Shown: positions 6,106 through 7,947 of the stretch, piece by piece | How the letters are laid out: each line of letters opens with the position of its first letter | How positions within the stretch are numbered: position 1 is the stretch's first letter | DNA from: Helicobacteraceae bacterium | GTDB lineage: Bacteria; Campylobacterota; Campylobacteria; Campylobacterales; Sulfurimonadaceae | Length of the DNA: 7,947 nucleotides | Direction: 5' to 3' | Assembly (NCBI GenBank): GCA_030596305.1 | Contig: JAUVKK010000033.1 | Coordinates: 1-7,947, forward strand | Made by a program: the position numbers and the translations under genes | Notes under the pieces: model-generated | The model's database searches: none | What the model was told of the DNA's origin: nothing | What the model saw: only the letters and a program-made list of their open reading frames with translations

Positions 6106-7947
6106 TCTCTATTTTTGACTAACCTGATATAGCTCTCTTTATCAACTGCTTTTGAGAATAGAAAGCCTTGGTAATAATCACACTCTTTTTCAATCAGGTA
6201 GTTGCGTTGATACTCCTCTTCTACTCCTTCAGCGATAATGTTCAGATCGAGGGTCTCTCCCATGGCAATAATAGTATCAAGTAAGACTGCCTTTGAACCA
6301 TCCTCCGGGATCAGTTCAACAAATGATCTGTCGATCTTTACTGAATCTATCGGATACTGATGAAGATACGAGAGTGCAGAGTAACCTGTACCAAAGTCAT
6401 CCAGGCAGATCAAAACACCTAAAGCCTTTAATCTGTTTAATACCGCTACCGTGGCTTCTGTTTTTGTAAACATCACACTTTCAGTAATCTCTAATGCCAA
6501 CTGAGCAGGATGGATATTATTGGCATCAATAGCCTCTTTTATAACACTATAAATATCATCACTCTGTATCTGTCGTGTTGAGATATTGAGAGAAATATGA
6601 AGATCATTGTGACCAAGTCTGTTCAGGTGCGCGATCATTCGGCACCCCTCTTCAATGACCCACCTGCCTAACTTGATGATAAAGCCTGTGCTCTCCGCCA
6701 ACTCTATAAACTGATCGGGAAAGATAAGACCGTCATTGCAATGTTCCCACCGTATCAGTGCTTCTGCACCAATCAGTTTATTGGTTTTGGTCTCAAGCTT
6801 GGGCTGATAATGGAGTACAAATGCACTGTTTTGCAGCGCCTTTGACATCTCATGTTCCAGGCGCACTCTCTTTTGCACATCAACATTAAGTGCCTCGGTG
6901 AAAAAGTTAAAGTTGTCACGTCCCATCTCTTTGGCTTTATACATCGCGATATCGGCATTTTTCATCAATGTCGTTATATCTTCACCATCCTCAGGATAGA
7001 GTGCAACACCGACACTTGAAGATATTTTGAGTTTATAGGTATTGATCTTAAATTCATCTCGCAAAAGTGCCATTATTTTATTGAGCACATTTCCGAGATG
7101 ATCTTCATCGACATTTATCAAAACAATGACAAACTCATCACCGCCAAGTCGCGCAAAAAGATCTTCTTCCCGGATATTGGGCTGAACTCTTTTTACAACC
7201 TCTTGAAGTAGCTTATCGCCTATGTTGTGTCCCAAAGTATCATTGATGTTTTTGAAATGATCAAGATCCAAAAATAGAACAGCAAACTTACTATGCTCGC
7301 GTTTAGCAACAGCAATGACATACTCCATCTGAGTATAGAGTTCCATACGATTGGCGATACCCGTAAGTGAGTCATGTTTAGCCAAATGGTCCAGCTCTTT
7401 TTGTGTTTCAATGATCTGTGTAATGTCTCTGGCGATCCCCTCAACCTCAACAACCTTGCCCTCTTTGTCAAATACCGGCTGCTCCATCACCTCTAGAATA
7501 CGGGCACTGCCATCTTTGTGGTAAATACTGACGGTATAAGGCGCTTGCGCTTCACCACTAAGTGCCTTATCTGTCTTCTCTTCAACATACATGTTCATTG
7601 GATCATCTGTGAGATAAGTCTCATAGTGCTTGAAAAACTCCTCTTTGGTATATCCAAGCATTTCGCTCATAGAATCACTCAGGTAGTTGAACACACCATT
7701 GATGTCGTGTGTATAAAAGAAGTAGTGATGTCTCAGGTTTTCAATAAGTCGGCTGTATTTTGCCTCGCTTTTTTGAACCTTTTTCTGCGCACTTTTTTTG
7801 AGTTTGCGATAGAGTTCCTGCATCTCGTCAGATGAGACTTCAAGTGAATTTTCCAGATGTTTTCGATCATCATCTGCATCGATGTAACTCTGATTTACAA
7901 AGCTTATAAATCTTTCAAATGCACTGTCTGAAACTACTGTACCAAGA
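6102..7947 (-). CDS. PAS-GGDEF-EAL cyclic-di-GMP synthase/phosphodiesterase (N-terminus beyond window)
   Basis: At least 614 residues; the frame is open to the right edge, so the true start is outside. The Met at 7823 is internal: upstream of it an in-frame stretch (FVNQSYIDADDDRKHLENSL and SSDEMQELY) is a helical linker often seen before PAS or kinase domains. Numbered from that internal Met: PAS domain about 18-135; GGDEF domain about 145-310 with an intact GGDEF (227-231) and an RxxD inhibitory site (R218-D221) five residues before it; EAL domain about 325-570 with E354 of EAL, N413, E445, D475-D476 in DDFGTG, K496, E532 and Q552. All key residues of both domains are present, so it could make and degrade cyclic di-GMP, with the PAS domain sensing an unknown cue. 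No membrane segment appears in the visible part; one may lie upstream. Its stop codon overlaps that of sppA. Such proteins usually steer surface attachment or motility. Confidence 0.93.
   Translation of the reverse strand, partial: LGTVVSDSAFERFISFVNQSYIDADDDRKHLENSLEVSSDEMQELYRKLKKSAQKKVQKSEAKYSRLIENLRHHYFFYTHDINGVFNYLSDSMSEMLGYTKEEFFKHYETYLTDDPMNMYVEEKTDKALSGEAQAPYTVSIYHKDGSARILEVMEQPVFDKEGKVVEVEGIARDITQIIETQKELDHLAKHDSLTGIANRMELYTQMEYVIAVAKREHSKFAVLFLDLDHFKNINDTLGHNIGDKLLQEVVKRVQPNIREEDLFARLGGDEFVIVLINVDEDHLGNVLNKIMALLRDEFKINTYKLKISSSVGVALYPEDGEDITTLMKNADIAMYKAKEMGRDNFNFFTEALNVDVQKRVRLEHEMSKALQNSAFVLHYQPKLETKTNKLIGAEALIRWEHCNDGLIFPDQFIELAESTGFIIKLGRWVIEEGCRMIAHLNRLGHNDLHISLNISTRQIQSDDIYSVIKEAIDANNIHPAQLALEITESVMFTKTEATVAVLNRLKALGVLICLDDFGTGYSALSYLHQYPIDSVKIDRSFVELIPEDGSKAVLLDTIIAMGETLDLNIIAEGVEEEYQRNYLIEKECDYYQGFLFSKAVDKESYIRLVKNRD

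Noticed and set aside
7518..7835. A 105-codon plus-strand open frame opposite the PAS domain.
   Set aside because: Shadow of a strongly supported coding sequence; no independent start signal or recognisable protein.

Overview
The window looks like chromosomal DNA from a Campylobacterota (Epsilonproteobacteria) species. The gene order aroQ-folK-flhG on the minus strand, divergent from an aminofutalosine deaminase-type amidohydrolase followed by a short sppA, matches my recollection of the Campylobacter jejuni block Cj0063c-Cj0068 and resembles the Helicobacter aroQ/folK/flhF/flhG/fliA/fliM/fliY cluster. Base composition, judged by eye, is moderate (roughly low-to-mid 40s % GC). That fits Sulfurovum-like relatives better than the AT-rich pathogens, but the genus is inference.

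Layout. Positions 1-245 (minus) hold the N-terminal part of a response regulator cut by the window edge. Positions 307-3883 (minus) are one tightly packed transcription unit, read aroQ, folK, flhG, a FliM/FliN-like gene and a LOG-family nucleotide-processing gene, with junctions of -1 to 5 bases. A 138-base divergent intergenic region (3884-4021) carries a plausible -10 box for each side and an imperfect palindrome. Positions 4022-6105 (plus) are an mqnF-like deaminase and an sppA-like membrane protease, overlapping by one base. Positions 6102-7947 (minus) are a PAS-GGDEF-EAL cyclic-di-GMP enzyme whose true start lies beyond the window edge; the Met at 7823 is internal. sppA and this gene converge and share bases of their stop codons. 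I saw no tRNA, rRNA, CRISPR array, insertion sequence or convincing intrinsic terminator.

How the genes fit together. aroQ (shikimate/chorismate), folK (folate) and mqnF (menaquinone by the futalosine route, which also starts from chorismate) are housekeeping biosynthesis genes. The most interesting part is what follows folK. In the flagellated relatives flhF sits between folK and flhG, and fliA, fliM and fliY follow. Here flhF and fliA are absent from their places, FlhG has no N-terminal FlhF-activating extension, and a single unusual gene follows. That gene encodes a FliM-type N-terminal EIDSLL peptide, an unrecognised middle region with a CxxC, and a C-terminal SpoA (FliN-like) domain. FlhG is known in other bacteria to bind FliM/FliY C-ring proteins, so the pair could be a reduced or repurposed module (an ATPase and its SpoA partner) kept after loss of flagellar genes, or one part of a rearranged flagellar system. 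The window alone cannot decide between these.
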